From an uncultured Bacteroidales bacterium (GTDB lineage: Bacteria > Bacteroidota > Bacteroidia > Bacteroidales > F082), in assembly GCA_937906455.1 (NCBI GenBank), contig CALCYT010000043.1:1-26404 (forward strand): 26,404 nucleotides of DNA. The letters run 5' to 3'. The notes under the pieces were generated by a model. That model had not been told where the DNA came from. It ran no database searches and worked only from the letters and a program-made list of their open reading frames with translations. Within the stretch, counting starts at the first letter, position 1, and every line of letters starts with the position of its first letter. This document shows positions 1-7,618 of the stretch, piece after piece. The position numbers and the translations under genes were made by a program.

Positions 1-2
1 CA

Positions 3-239
3 TGTACCACTGCGGGCTGGTCTTCGTTGGAGGGTGCTGGATGCGTGTTCCTGCCCGCGGCGGGCTACCGGAATGGCACTACGGTGTACTATGCCGGTTC
101 TCGCGGGAGCTACTGGTCGTCCACGGCCTACCGTGCGTACTACGCGTGCAACGTGTACTTCCTCTCCGGGCATTTCGATCCTCAGTACTACCTCTATCGG
201 TTCCTCGGGTACTCGGTGCGCCTCGTCGTCGGGTTGTAG
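3..239 (+). CDS. FISUMP / C-type-lectin-like protein, 3' end only (possible DGR target)
   Basis: This is an open frame that enters from the left edge and ends at TAG 237-239; only the last 78 residues are present. It shows the C-terminal pattern of the Fibrobacter succinogenes major paralogous (FISUMP, C-type-lectin-like) domain: LPAAGYR, then GSYWSS, then GYSVRLV at the end. Such domains occur in surface or phage-tail-like proteins of Bacteroidetes, and related folds are targets of diversity-generating retroelements. From codon 87 to codon 210, 22 positions that are usually Asn in retroelement templates are Tyr, Leu, Arg, Phe, His, Asp, Cys, Ser or Asn, and every one of these codons ends in C or T. 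That is what adenine mutagenesis of AAC/AAT codons would give. The N-terminus, any signal peptide and any reverse transcriptase lie outside the window. An ordinary, non-diversified FISUMP protein remains possible. Confidence 0.75.
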   Translation, partial: CTTAGWSSLEGAGCVFLPAAGYRNGTTVYYAGSRGSYWSSTAYRAYYACNVYFLSGHFDPQYYLYRFLGYSVRLVVGL

Positions 240-379
240 TTCATAGGATTTACCTTTCCCAACCCAACCAATTTGAGGAAGATAAGTGGCGGAATGAGAG
301 GGTGTGTGGTGAGGGCGCACCTAATCAGAGATGCCGGGTAGAATTTAACCCCTTTTGATATAAATCAACAACTCAAAAC

Positions 380-413
380 AAATAGCCGTCGGCATCAATG
401 CCGACGGCTATTT
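380..413. terminator. bidirectional terminator hairpin
   Basis: A perfect 16-bp inverted repeat (AAATAGCCGTCGGCAT at 380-395 and its complement at 398-413) is separated by only 2 nt. The GC-rich core is flanked by A's on one side and T's on the other, so it could work in both directions. It lies between two convergent genes, the FISUMP gene (+) and the P5C dehydrogenase gene (-). The rest of 240-445 holds no ORF I can support. Confidence 0.75.
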
Positions 414-448
414 GCTAATGGCCAATGGCTAATACCTAATGGCTATTA
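414..448. repeat. TAATGGC simple repeat at the end of pruA
   Basis: Irregular copies of (C)TAATGGC / CCAATGGC / CTAATACC run from the hairpin into the stop codon of the dehydrogenase gene (TAA, complement of 446-448). The same word family recurs at the 3' end of pepD (22388-22413). Function unknown. Confidence 0.6.
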
Positions 449-2074
449 TTTAGCAAGGAAAGGGTATCCATACTCCGTGGCCGGCACAAACGTCTCCTTG
501 ATGGCGCGTGGGTTCGTCCAGCGGATGAGGTTCCACAAGCCGCCCGCCTTGTCGTTGGTGCCTGAGGCGCGTGAGCCGCCGAATGGCTGGCATCCCACCA
601 CGGCACCAGTAGGCTTGTCGTTGATGTAGAAGTTGCCTGCCGAATATTTCAGCTTCTGGTCGGCAAGCTGGCGTGCCTTGAAGTCGTTGACGAAGATGGC
701 ACCTGTCAATGCATACGGTGATGTCGTGTCGCAAAGCTCCAGCGTCTCCTCGTATTTGTTGTCGTCGTACACGTAAATGGTGATGATAGGTCCGAAGATT
801 TCCTGAGCCATCGACTCGTAGTTCGGCACTTTGGCGAGGATGACGGTAGGCTCGACGAAGTAACCGACGCTCTTGTCGCATGTGCCGCCGAACACGATTT
901 CTGCGTCTTTGCTGGCTTTTGCGCGGTCGATATAGCCCTTGCAGTTGTCGAATGATGCCTCGTCGATGACGGCGTTCACATAGTTGGTGAAGTCGGTGAC
1001 GTCGCCCATCTTGATGGTGCTGAGCATGTCGCCGACGATCTGTTTCACCTCGTTCCACATCGATGCAGGGATATAGGCGCGTGATGCCGCCGAGCATTTC
1101 TGGCCTTGATATTCGAAGGCGCCGCGGACGATGGCGCATGCCACCTCGCGCGGGTTGGCCGAGCTGTGAGCGAAGATGAAGTCCTTGCCGCCAGTCTCAC
1201 CCACGAGACGAGGATATGACTTGTAGTTGGCGATGTTCGCGCCCACGCCTTTCCAGAGTCCCTGGAATGTTGCCGTCGAACCGGTGAAGTGTATGCCGGC
1301 GAGGTTCGGGTTGTTTAAGGCTACGCCGCCAATGAGGGAGCCTTTGCCCGGCAGGAAGTTCACCACACCGGCAGGAAGACCCGCTTCCATCGCGATCTGC
1401 ATGATATGATAGTTGGAGAGCAATGCTGTCGTCGATGGCTTCCAGATGGTGGTGTTACCCATCAGAGCAGGAGTCATGTTAAGGTTCGAAGCAATAGATG
1501 TGAAGTTGAACGGTGTCACAGCCATAACGAAACCTTCGAGCGGACGGTATTCCACGCGATTGAGCTGGTCGGGACTTGAGGCAGGCTGCTCAGCATACAG
1601 GTTGCCGGCATAGTAGTTGTTGAAGCGGTAGAAGTCGATGGTCTCGCAAGCCGAGTCAATCTCAGCTTGGAAGCAGTTCTTGCTCTGTCCGAGCATACAT
1701 GCCGCGTTGATGCGCGCACGGTATTTGGTGGCAAGCATCTGTCCGATTCTCGCCATAATCGACGCTCTCTCAACCCAAGGCGTGTTTTCCCAGTCTTTCT
1801 TGGCCTTAAGAGCGGCTTCAATAGCCATGTTGACCTCTTTCTCACCAACTTTATGGTATTTTGCAATCACATGCTTGTGGTCGTGTGGCATAACCACCTC
1901 GCCCATGTCACCAGTGCGGATCTCCTTACCACCAATGATGATAGGGATTTCCACCACCTCGTCCGATTGTTTCTGAAGTTCTTTCTCCAAAGCGACGCGC
2001 TCAGGGCTGCCCGGTCTGTATTCTTTCACAGGCTCGTTAGCAGGATGTGCAAATTGAAATAATGCGTTGTTCAT
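446..2074 (-). CDS. pruA: 1-pyrroline-5-carboxylate (L-glutamate gamma-semialdehyde) dehydrogenase
   Basis: This 542-residue aldehyde dehydrogenase oxidises L-glutamate gamma-semialdehyde (P5C) to glutamate with NAD+, the last step of proline and ornithine catabolism, in the cytoplasm. The length fits the stand-alone P5CDH subfamily rather than bifunctional PutA. Visible motifs are TPFNFTSIASNL, the cofactor-binding IHFTGSTATF, the general-base segment GETGGKD (Glu near residue 293) and the nucleophile segment GQKCSAASR (Cys near 327), followed by the downstream EIFGP motif. The ATG at 2072-2074 lies about 40 nt downstream of a TAACTTTG box on the minus strand, back to back with the methyltransferase promoter. 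No proline dehydrogenase is in the window. With hutI, ftcD and pepD nearby it suggests amino-acid fermentation to glutamate. Family assignment is firm; the physiological source of P5C is inferred. Confidence 0.95.
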   Translation of the reverse strand: MNNALFQFAHPANEPVKEYRPGSPERVALEKELQKQSDEVVEIPIIIGGKEIRTGDMGEVVMPHDHKHVIAKYHKVGEKEVNMAIEAALKAKKDWENTPWVERASIMARIGQMLATKYRARINAACMLGQSKNCFQAEIDSACETIDFYRFNNYYAGNLYAEQPASSPDQLNRVEYRPLEGFVMAVTPFNFTSIASNLNMTPALMGNTTIWKPSTTALLSNYHIMQIAMEAGLPAGVVNFLPGKGSLIGGVALNNPNLAGIHFTGSTATFQGLWKGVGANIANYKSYPRLVGETGGKDFIFAHSSANPREVACAIVRGAFEYQGQKCSAASRAYIPASMWNEVKQIVGDMLSTIKMGDVTDFTNYVNAVIDEASFDNCKGYIDRAKASKDAEIVFGGTCDKSVGYFVEPTVILAKVPNYESMAQEIFGPIITIYVYDDNKYEETLELCDTTSPYALTGAIFVNDFKARQLADQKLKYSAGNFYINDKPTGAVVGCQPFGGSRASGTNDKAGGLWNLIRWTNPRAIKETFVPATEYGYPFLAK

Positions 2075-2116
2075 GAGTTTATTTTTTAATGGTTAGTATT
2101 TTCAAAAATCAATCCG

Positions 2117-2149
2117 CAAAGTTAAAAATTTTTTGACAATAATCGCAAA
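2117..2149 (-). promoter_or_regulatory. promoter of pruA, Bacteroidetes -33/-7 type
   Basis: On the minus strand TAACTTTG (2117-2124) matches the Bacteroidetes -7 consensus TAnnTTTG. A TTTG (complement of 2146-2149) lies 21 nt upstream. It interleaves with the divergent methyltransferase promoter in the shared intergenic region. Confidence 0.7.
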
Positions 2150-2164
2150 TTATTAATATTTTTG
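2132..2164 (+). promoter_or_regulatory. promoter of the methyltransferase gene
   Basis: TTTG at 2132-2135 and TATTTTTG at 2157-2164 are separated by 21 nt, matching the Bacteroidetes -33/-7 pair. The ATG at 2174 is only 9 nt beyond the -7 box, so the mRNA would have almost no leader. It overlaps the divergent pruA promoter, so the two transcripts may compete. Confidence 0.7.
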
Positions 2165-2173
2165 CAAAAAATT

Positions 2174-4015
2174 ATGAGAAAGGAAGATTTCAACGGCATC
2201 ATTTCGGAGGCGACAAGCCGTAACTGGCAGCGGCTGCGTACGAGGAAAAACGGCAGACTAAAGGCGCGTGCCAACAAAATGCTTTCCCGAAAGTCGGTTT
2301 TGCCTTTGGAATATTTTTCCGATAAGGATAATGTCGCTGATATTCAACGGTTTGTGTGTTTTTGTAAAGAGCGGAATTATAAGGTTGAGGATGTGATTTA
2401 TACTGTGGGGGTGCGGCTTTTGAAAGATGCAGGAATCTATGATAAACCCCATGTGGCGGCAGCCTTAAAGCCCTTAAAGCCCTTAACGCCATTAAAGCCC
2501 TTAACGCCCTTAACGCCCTTAACGCTGCCAAAAAACGAACATGATCTCCTTGGTCTTCTTTACCAGTGTTTTCTCCTCGAAGGCGAAAAAAACCGCAAAG
2601 GCTCCTATTACACCCCTTTCCCTGTTGCCAAAAACATGACAAGTGGGCTTGATTTCTCAAAAAAACAGACTTTTTTAGACCCGTGTTGCGGCAGTGGAGC
2701 GTTCATAATGGCACTCGAAGGCGCATCGCCATCGCAAATCTTCGGCTGCGACAACGACCCCGTCGCCGGGATGATAGCGAAAATCAATCTTTTGCTGAAA
2801 TTTCCGGATGAAGTCTTTGAACCTCAAATTTATTGCTGCGATTACCTTAACGCCCTTAACGCCCCTAACGCCCTTAAAGACCTTAACGCCCCTAACGCCC
2901 TTAACGCCCTTAAGGTATCTTATATAATCAGCAATCCGCCATGGGGTGCAGTGCTTTTTGATGAGAAAAACAAGCCGATTCCGACTCGCGAAAGTTTTTC
3001 GGTATTCTTTGAAAAGGCTTATGGTCAGCTTGAAGATGGCGGTAAAATAAGATTTTTGCTGCCCGAATCGGTGCTGAACGTGAAAACACACCGCGATTTC
3101 CGTGAGTTTTTGCTTGAAAACACTGATATTCAGTCGATTACGAGATATAACGAGACTTTTTCAGGGGTTCAGACCAAATATATTGACATCTTGTCATTTC
3201 GACCGGAGCGCGGCGGAGTGGGGAAATCTCCAACAAATAATGTAAAGGAATATTTGGATGTCAGAGATTTCTCGACTTCGCTCGAAATGACGGTTGGAAA
3301 ACTCGAAATGACAGTTGGAAAGCTCGAAATGACGGTTGGAAAGCTCGAAATGAAAGAAGGAGAGTCTCGAAAAGTATCAAAACACTGTTTTCGCCTCACT
3401 AAAAACCTGAATTTCAATCTCTTATCCGATTTTGAACTTGAAAAAGCGCAAAAAATCCTCTCAAAGGGTAAATATACTTTGAAGGACAGCGAGTGGGCTC
3501 TCGGCATTGTGACAGGCGACAACAAGAAACACGTGAAATCAAGGCGTGGCAAGGGATTGGAACCGATTTACACCGGCAAGGAAATAGAGGCTTACTCCCT
3601 GAAACCTCCAAAACATTTCATCAAATATAACCGCGCTGACTATCAACAGGTTGCAAAAGACGAAATTTATCGGGCGGAAGAAAAATTGGTTTATAAATTC
3701 ATCTCGAAAAACCTCGTCTTCGCTTATGATAACAGTAAAAGTCTTGTATTGAACAGCGCCAATGTCCTAATTCCGCGTGTTCCCGGCATGTCGGTGAAGA
3801 CTGTTCTGGCGTTTTTGAACAGCTCGACGTTCAAATTTCTATATGAATCGCTCTTCGGCGAGATAAAAATCCTCAAAGGGAACCTGATGGAACTGCCGTT
3901 TCCGGAAATCTCGCCGGAAACTGACAAAAAACTCACAAATCTTGTCGATGAGGTGCTGAATGGGAATAAAGAAGCAATGGAAGTTATTGATAAAGAGATA
4001 GATGCACTTTTGTAA
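2174..4015 (+). CDS. N6-adenine DNA methyltransferase (TaqI/Eco57I-like), orphan, with in-frame repeat insertions
   Basis: This protein of 613 residues is predicted to methylate adenine in DNA. The SAM-binding motif FLDPCCGSGAF is near residue 169 and the catalytic motif NPPWGA near 254. A GSYYTP box precedes them, and the C-terminal third (YTGKEIEAY, then LNSSTFKFLYES and LPFPEIS) resembles the target-recognition region of TaqI-like enzymes. I see no PD-(D/E)xK nuclease domain and no restriction gene beside it, so it looks like an orphan methylase or the remains of a restriction-modification system. I start at ATG 2174; an upstream TTG at 2162 overlaps the -7 box. Three surface-loop regions are swollen by repeats: two 9-bp arrays (about residues 97-118 and 224-248) and a palindromic element plus 21-bp repeats (about 340-397). 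All preserve frame, and the core motifs are intact, so activity is possible. Confidence 0.88.
   Translation: MRKEDFNGIISEATSRNWQRLRTRKNGRLKARANKMLSRKSVLPLEYFSDKDNVADIQRFVCFCKERNYKVEDVIYTVGVRLLKDAGIYDKPHVAAALKPLKPLTPLKPLTPLTPLTLPKNEHDLLGLLYQCFLLEGEKNRKGSYYTPFPVAKNMTSGLDFSKKQTFLDPCCGSGAFIMALEGASPSQIFGCDNDPVAGMIAKINLLLKFPDEVFEPQIYCCDYLNALNAPNALKDLNAPNALNALKVSYIISNPPWGAVLFDEKNKPIPTRESFSVFFEKAYGQLEDGGKIRFLLPESVLNVKTHRDFREFLLENTDIQSITRYNETFSGVQTKYIDILSFRPERGGVGKSPTNNVKEYLDVRDFSTSLEMTVGKLEMTVGKLEMTVGKLEMKEGESRKVSKHCFRLTKNLNFNLLSDFELEKAQKILSKGKYTLKDSEWALGIVTGDNKKHVKSRRGKGLEPIYTGKEIEAYSLKPPKHFIKYNRADYQQVAKDEIYRAEEKLVYKFISKNLVFAYDNSKSLVLNSANVLIPRVPGMSVKTVLAFLNSSTFKFLYESLFGEIKILKGNLMELPFPEISPETDKKLTNLVDEVLNGNKEAMEVIDKEIDALL
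2463..2525 (+). repeat. 9-bp tandem array 1 (CCTTAACGC/CCTTAAAGC, 7 units) inside the methyltransferase gene
   Basis: Seven contiguous 9-bp units with C/A and C/T variants. In the gene's frame they read as PLK/PLT tripeptides, between the N-terminal region and the GSYYTP box. Copy-number change would alter length by three residues without a frameshift. Confidence 0.9.
2845..2916 (+). repeat. 9-bp tandem array 2 (CCTTAACGC family, 8 units) inside the methyltransferase gene
   Basis: Eight units of the same 9-bp word as array 1, but set in a different reading frame, so they encode LNA/PNA tripeptides. They sit in the loop before the NPPW strand. The last unit is degenerate (CCTTAAGGT). Confidence 0.9.
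3193..3291 (+). repeat. REP-like palindromic element, copy 1, translated in frame inside the methyltransferase gene
   Basis: This 99-bp element starts with GTCATTTCGACC and ends with GCTCGAAATGAC, with inner arms GGGAAATCTC and GAGATTTCTC. Its length is divisible by three, and it encodes about 33 residues with no stop. It closely matches copy 2 at 4017-4125, including the unpaired middle (AATAATGTAA then GGAATATTTGG). Confidence 0.85.
3281..3364 (+). repeat. 21-bp tandem repeat following REP copy 1
   Basis: Four units of 21 bp begin with CTCGAAATGA (3281, 3302, 3323, 3344); the last is diverged. They encode the heptapeptide unit LEMTVGK. The first unit overlaps the right terminus of the palindromic element, so the array seems to have grown from that end. 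A partial duplicate of the unit also follows REP copy 2. Confidence 0.88.
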
Positions 4016-4016
4016 C

Positions 4017-4147
4017 GTCATTTCGACCGAAGCATAACAGAGTGAAGCGAAGTGGAGAAATCTCAAGCAAATAATGTAACGGAATATTTGGATGTCAGAG
4101 ATTTCTCGACTTCGCTCGAAATGACGGATGGAAAGCTCGAAATGACG
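4017..4147. repeat. REP-like palindromic element, copy 2, plus one partial 21-bp unit
   Basis: The element runs from GTCATTTCGACC at 4017 to CTCGAAATGAC ending at 4125, just after the methyltransferase stop. It is followed by a further GGATGGAAAG + CTCGAAATGAC unit. The internal sequence is nearly the same as copy 1, 820 bp upstream. It separates the methyltransferase from the convergent NlpC/P60 gene and may double as a terminator hairpin. Confidence 0.8.
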
Positions 4148-4148
4148 A

Positions 4149-4847
4149 TTAAAAAAGTCTCTTTATCGTCCCCAAGAAATGCGTGTGCTTCCCCAACTCC
4201 TTGTTAAAGATGCCGGTTTGGTCAAGCGAGTCGATGCGCACTTTGCCTGAGGCATGAATGATTTTCTCATCGTCCAAAATGATGCCGACATGCACTATTT
4301 TATGCTCTTCGTTCTCAAAGAAAGCGATGTCGCCGGGCTGCGTTTCTGTCAGGAAATACACATCATCGCCGCATTCCACCTGTTGCGAGGCATCACGGGG
4401 CAGTTTGATTCCTATGGTTTTGGCACAGAGTTGTACAAACGCCGAGCAGTCGATGCCGAAAACCGTCCTGCCACCCCAGCGATAAGGCACGTCGAGCATC
4501 TTTAATGTGTTGTTAATGAAGCTGTTAGCCTCAATGCAGCATTTGTCTTTCGAATATATGTGAGTTCCAAAAGTCAAAACTTTGGAATCATACAACTCAA
4601 CCGGATTATTGACCACATAACAGTCGCTCGAGGCAAGTGATTTATATGCATCTTCTTGAATATCAAAGTGTTGCAGACTCCTAATCCATCCTTCGTAGCC
4701 GTCGTACTCCATTTTTATATATAGCCAATCACCCTTTTCTTCCAAAACTTCATAAAGGTCGTTGAACAGCAGCTCCGTCACAAGCTCGGCATCGTGGCGC
4801 GGCTCTTTTCTGACAGGTATTGCCGATAAAATGCAGATTCCAAACAT
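4149..4847 (-). CDS. NlpC/P60 family peptidoglycan hydrolase with SH3-like N-terminus
   Basis: This 232-residue protein is predicted to be a cysteine peptidase cleaving peptide stems of peptidoglycan. The N-terminal 60 or so residues (IPVRKEPRHDAELVTELLFND, and YEGWI) look like a bacterial SH3 domain. The NlpC/P60 core follows, with YRWGG, GIDCSAFVQ (catalytic Cys about residue 134) and HVGIILDD (catalytic His). The open frame extends upstream to 5519, but that part is antisense to the HD gene. The start at ATG 4847 gives the expected SH3 beginning and lies just downstream of a TAAATTTG box. No clear signal peptide is visible, although the first residues MFGICILSAIP are hydrophobic, so localisation is uncertain. 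Confidence 0.88.
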   Translation of the reverse strand: MFGICILSAIPVRKEPRHDAELVTELLFNDLYEVLEEKGDWLYIKMEYDGYEGWIRSLQHFDIQEDAYKSLASSDCYVVNNPVELYDSKVLTFGTHIYSKDKCCIEANSFINNTLKMLDVPYRWGGRTVFGIDCSAFVQLCAKTIGIKLPRDASQQVECGDDVYFLTETQPGDIAFFENEEHKIVHVGIILDDEKIIHASGKVRIDSLDQTGIFNKELGKHTHFLGTIKRLF

Positions 4848-4864
4848 AATTGAAACTTTTTTTG

Positions 4865-4872
4865 CAAATTTA
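4865..4872 (-). promoter_or_regulatory. -7 box of the NlpC/P60 gene
   Basis: TAAATTTG on the minus strand matches TAnnTTTG and lies 17 nt before the ATG at 4847. No convincing -33 TTTG was found. It supports starting the gene here rather than at the far-upstream ATG. Confidence 0.55.
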
Positions 4873-4949
4873 GAAAAAATTTTTGTATTTTTACAAGTTA
4901 TTTTGTTTGGTAAGTCAAAAAATCTTGATGCTATTATAACATATTGATT

Positions 4950-7013
4950 ATGAGTAAGATACAAAATATAATCGAAAAAATACGCCATTCGTACTATGGC
5001 ATAATGAAGGTTCTCGCGTTCATTTTGACGCTTGCCGTCATAGTTTTGCTGATGCCGCGCAACGTCAAATTCAAATACGAGTATCAGAAAATGCGTCCTT
5101 GGCCGCATGAGAGCCTGTACGCGCCGTTCAATTTTCCGATTTATAAGTCGGATGAGGAAGTGAGAAAGGAGAAAGAGGCGGCGTTGAAGGATGTAGAACT
5201 GATTTTTATATACGACGCGCTGGGTACGGAGACAGGTCGTGAAAAACTTCTGAGAGACTTTGATACTCAATGGGATGACTCGTTGGGCGACCGTAAATAT
5301 TACGAAAATTTCGTGATAGGCGTCTATGACCATATAGAAAACACAGGTGTCGTGGCGAAAAACACCCGAACCACAAATTTCAAAGGCGACGAAACGGTTG
5401 TGGTGGTGCGTAACAAGGTGCAGACTAAGTGCCATTACGAAGACCTCAACACTATGGCGACAGCTTCGGCTTATATCCAAAGCCAGATGGCCAATATCTC
5501 TGATTATCATACTATGCAATTGATAAACAATCTGTTACATAGTTCTTTGCGACAAAATGTGCTTTATTCGGAGAGCATGACCAAACAAGCGGAAAAAATG
5601 GCGACCGACAACATCATGCTGACATTCGGAATGGTGCAGAAAGATGAGCTTATCATCATGGAAGGAGAGATTGTGACTGAGGAAAAGTATCAGATTATCA
5701 ACTCGTTGCAACGCGAATACGCCGAAATCACGGCCAATAATTTCTTCAGCAGAAACTATATGCTTTACGGACAACTGCTCTTAGTGGCTATGGTATTTCT
5801 CGCTTTGTACTTGACACTCAAGATGTTACGTCCCGACATATTCGAACAGCTACGTTATATCAACCTTATCCTGCTGCTGATGCTTCTGACGATAGTGCCG
5901 TCGTTTCTCTTGTTGAAATATGCCCCGACATTCATTTATATCATGCCGGTGGCTATCATGGCGATACTTCTGATGACTTTCTTCGATGCGAGAATATCCA
6001 TCATCGTGCAGATTATGACGTTGATTATCAGCAGCTTGGCGGTGCCTAACCCGTTCCAGTATTTCTTCGTGCAGTTATTGGTGTCGTTTGTCGCGATATT
6101 CTCTATGACCAAACGCTCCAGTCGCGCAAGTTATTTCGGCACCTCATTGGCGGTTTTCTTCACATATATCATCGTTTATCTTGGCATGATGCTCATTTTC
6201 GACGGCGGTTTTGACGCTTTCAGCTGGCGCAACGTCATAATTTACGCCGGCAACGCGTTCTTTACGGTGCTTGCTTTACCACTCGCCTTCCTTTTCGAGC
6301 GTGTTTTCGGCTTCGTGACCGACTTGTCGTTATTGGAATTAAGCAATACAAACAGTCCGCTGCTGCGGAAACTTGCGTCGGAGGCGCCCGGCACGTTCCA
6401 GCATGCCATGCAGGTGGCCGACCTTTGCGAGGAGGTGATATATAATATAGGTGGTAATCCTCTGCTGGTGCGTACCGGCGCTATGTATCACGACATCGGC
6501 AAGACCCGAAATCCTTACTATTTCATTGAAAATCAGAATGGTAAGTATAATCCGCATGATGATGTGTCGTATGCCGAAAGTGCCCAGATAATCATAAACC
6601 ATGTGATTGACGGCATCGAGATTTGTCGCGACTACCACATCCCGGAGCAGATTATCGACTTTGTGAGAACCCACCACGGCACTCGCCGCACAGAGTATTT
6701 CTACCAGATGGAACTGCGTGAGAACCCTGACGGCGTCGATGAGAGAGACTTCTGCTATCACGGACCAGTGCCGTTCTCGAAGGAGACGGCGGTGCTGATG
6801 ATGTGCGACGCGGTGGAGGCCGCCTCACGAAGCATGAACGACAAGACAGAGGAATCGTTAAGCAAGCTCGTAGATAACATCATTGACGGTCAGATGAAAG
6901 CACATCAGTTCGACAACACCGACATCACTTTCCACGACATCACCGTGACTAAGAAAGTGCTGAAAAAGAAGCTGATGAGCATCTACCACGTGAGGATAGC
7001 ATACCCCGATTAA
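4950..7013 (+). CDS. 7TM-HD membrane phosphohydrolase (PgpH-like, putative c-di-AMP phosphodiesterase)
   Basis: This protein of 687 residues has one N-terminal membrane helix (VLAFILTLAVIVLLM), a large extracytoplasmic segment of about 230 residues, then a cluster of hydrophobic helices between about residues 270 and 450, and a cytoplasmic HD domain. HD signatures are FQHAMQVADL, MYHDIGKT (about residue 513) and FVRTHHGT. The architecture is that of 7TM receptor-HD proteins; characterised relatives such as Listeria PgpH hydrolyse c-di-AMP. The nucleotide specificity here is inferred. I choose ATG 4950; a TTG two codons earlier is also possible. The last 4 bp overlap the stop of the convergent WbqC-like gene. 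Confidence 0.9.
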   Translation: MSKIQNIIEKIRHSYYGIMKVLAFILTLAVIVLLMPRNVKFKYEYQKMRPWPHESLYAPFNFPIYKSDEEVRKEKEAALKDVELIFIYDALGTETGREKLLRDFDTQWDDSLGDRKYYENFVIGVYDHIENTGVVAKNTRTTNFKGDETVVVVRNKVQTKCHYEDLNTMATASAYIQSQMANISDYHTMQLINNLLHSSLRQNVLYSESMTKQAEKMATDNIMLTFGMVQKDELIIMEGEIVTEEKYQIINSLQREYAEITANNFFSRNYMLYGQLLLVAMVFLALYLTLKMLRPDIFEQLRYINLILLLMLLTIVPSFLLLKYAPTFIYIMPVAIMAILLMTFFDARISIIVQIMTLIISSLAVPNPFQYFFVQLLVSFVAIFSMTKRSSRASYFGTSLAVFFTYIIVYLGMMLIFDGGFDAFSWRNVIIYAGNAFFTVLALPLAFLFERVFGFVTDLSLLELSNTNSPLLRKLASEAPGTFQHAMQVADLCEEVIYNIGGNPLLVRTGAMYHDIGKTRNPYYFIENQNGKYNPHDDVSYAESAQIIINHVIDGIEICRDYHIPEQIIDFVRTHHGTRRTEYFYQMELRENPDGVDERDFCYHGPVPFSKETAVLMMCDAVEAASRSMNDKTEESLSKLVDNIIDGQMKAHQFDNTDITFHDITVTKKVLKKKLMSIYHVRIAYPD

Positions 7014-7618
7014 ACGATTTTGTCAAGATAATCCGCAGCCGCCGGACCCTCGTTGAAAATCAAGTCGATTACCGATAGATTCGAGACGAAAGGCTGACGG
7101 TCGGCGAAGACTTGGTAATATTTTGGAAAATTCGTCGATTCTGCCGACCATTTTGATAAAGAAACACGATAGTCGTTTGCATCCTGGATTGGCTCAAAGT
7201 CGTTGGTATAGACTATTTCTTTGTTGATTTTCAATACTTTAAGAATAAACTTCAGACAAAACTCATTTAACTCGATGAGCGTGTCGAATTTTGTCGTAAA
7301 TGCTTGCTCAAGATAAGGGAAATAGTATTCAAAATAAGGTGTTTTGCGGTATGCCGCCTCCAAACAACGCTGATGAATCTGCTGCCACGGCTCGCGGTAG
7401 CTTATGGCGATGTCTTTCGTCAAGGTGTGATTGCCGTTAGTCTTGACGACAGGCACTGTCAACACCTGCAAGCCGTTGGCTGTCATCACGTTACAGCGGG
7501 TGCGGCACGACTGCTTCTGATATGTTTCAAACAACTCGATTTTAGGCGAGTCGTTTTTTAAAAACAGCGCAACATATTGAATATCAGGGAGATACGATGT
7601 CGGGAAGATGTTATTCAC
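7010..7618 (-). CDS. WbqC-like family protein
   Basis: This 202-residue protein matches the WbqC-like family: TSYLPDIQYVALF at the start, CRTRCNVMTANGLQVLTVPV, then REPWQQIHQRCLEAAYRKTPYF split across the middle. Family members often sit in polysaccharide or O-antigen loci and have no firmly established reaction. The start is a GTG (7616-7618) whose frame overlaps the last 8 nt of the thioredoxin-like gene, implying translational coupling. The family-typical N-terminus begins right there, and no better ATG exists. It converges on the HD gene with a 4-bp overlap of stop codons. No glycan genes are nearby, so its role here is open. Confidence 0.85.
   Translation of the reverse strand: MNNIFPTSYLPDIQYVALFLKNDSPKIELFETYQKQSCRTRCNVMTANGLQVLTVPVVKTNGNHTLTKDIAISYREPWQQIHQRCLEAAYRKTPYFEYYFPYLEQAFTTKFDTLIELNEFCLKFILKVLKINKEIVYTNDFEPIQDANDYRVSLSKWSAESTNFPKYYQVFADRQPFVSNLSVIDLIFNEGPAAADYLDKIV

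Noticed and set aside
240..445. Template repeat or reverse transcriptase downstream of the DGR-like variable region.
   Set aside because: No adenine-rich copy of the YWSST-coding stretch and no ORF are present; only a terminator hairpin and a short repeat are seen.
2174..4847. A complete restriction-modification system around the methyltransferase.
   Set aside because: No nuclease motif is visible in the protein, and the neighbours are a P5C dehydrogenase and an NlpC/P60 protein, so I call it an orphan methylase.
4848..5519. Upstream extension of the NlpC/P60 frame to a 456-residue ORF.
   Set aside because: The extension is antisense to the HD-domain gene, has no domain match, and a -7 box plus the SH3-type N-terminus place the start at 4847.
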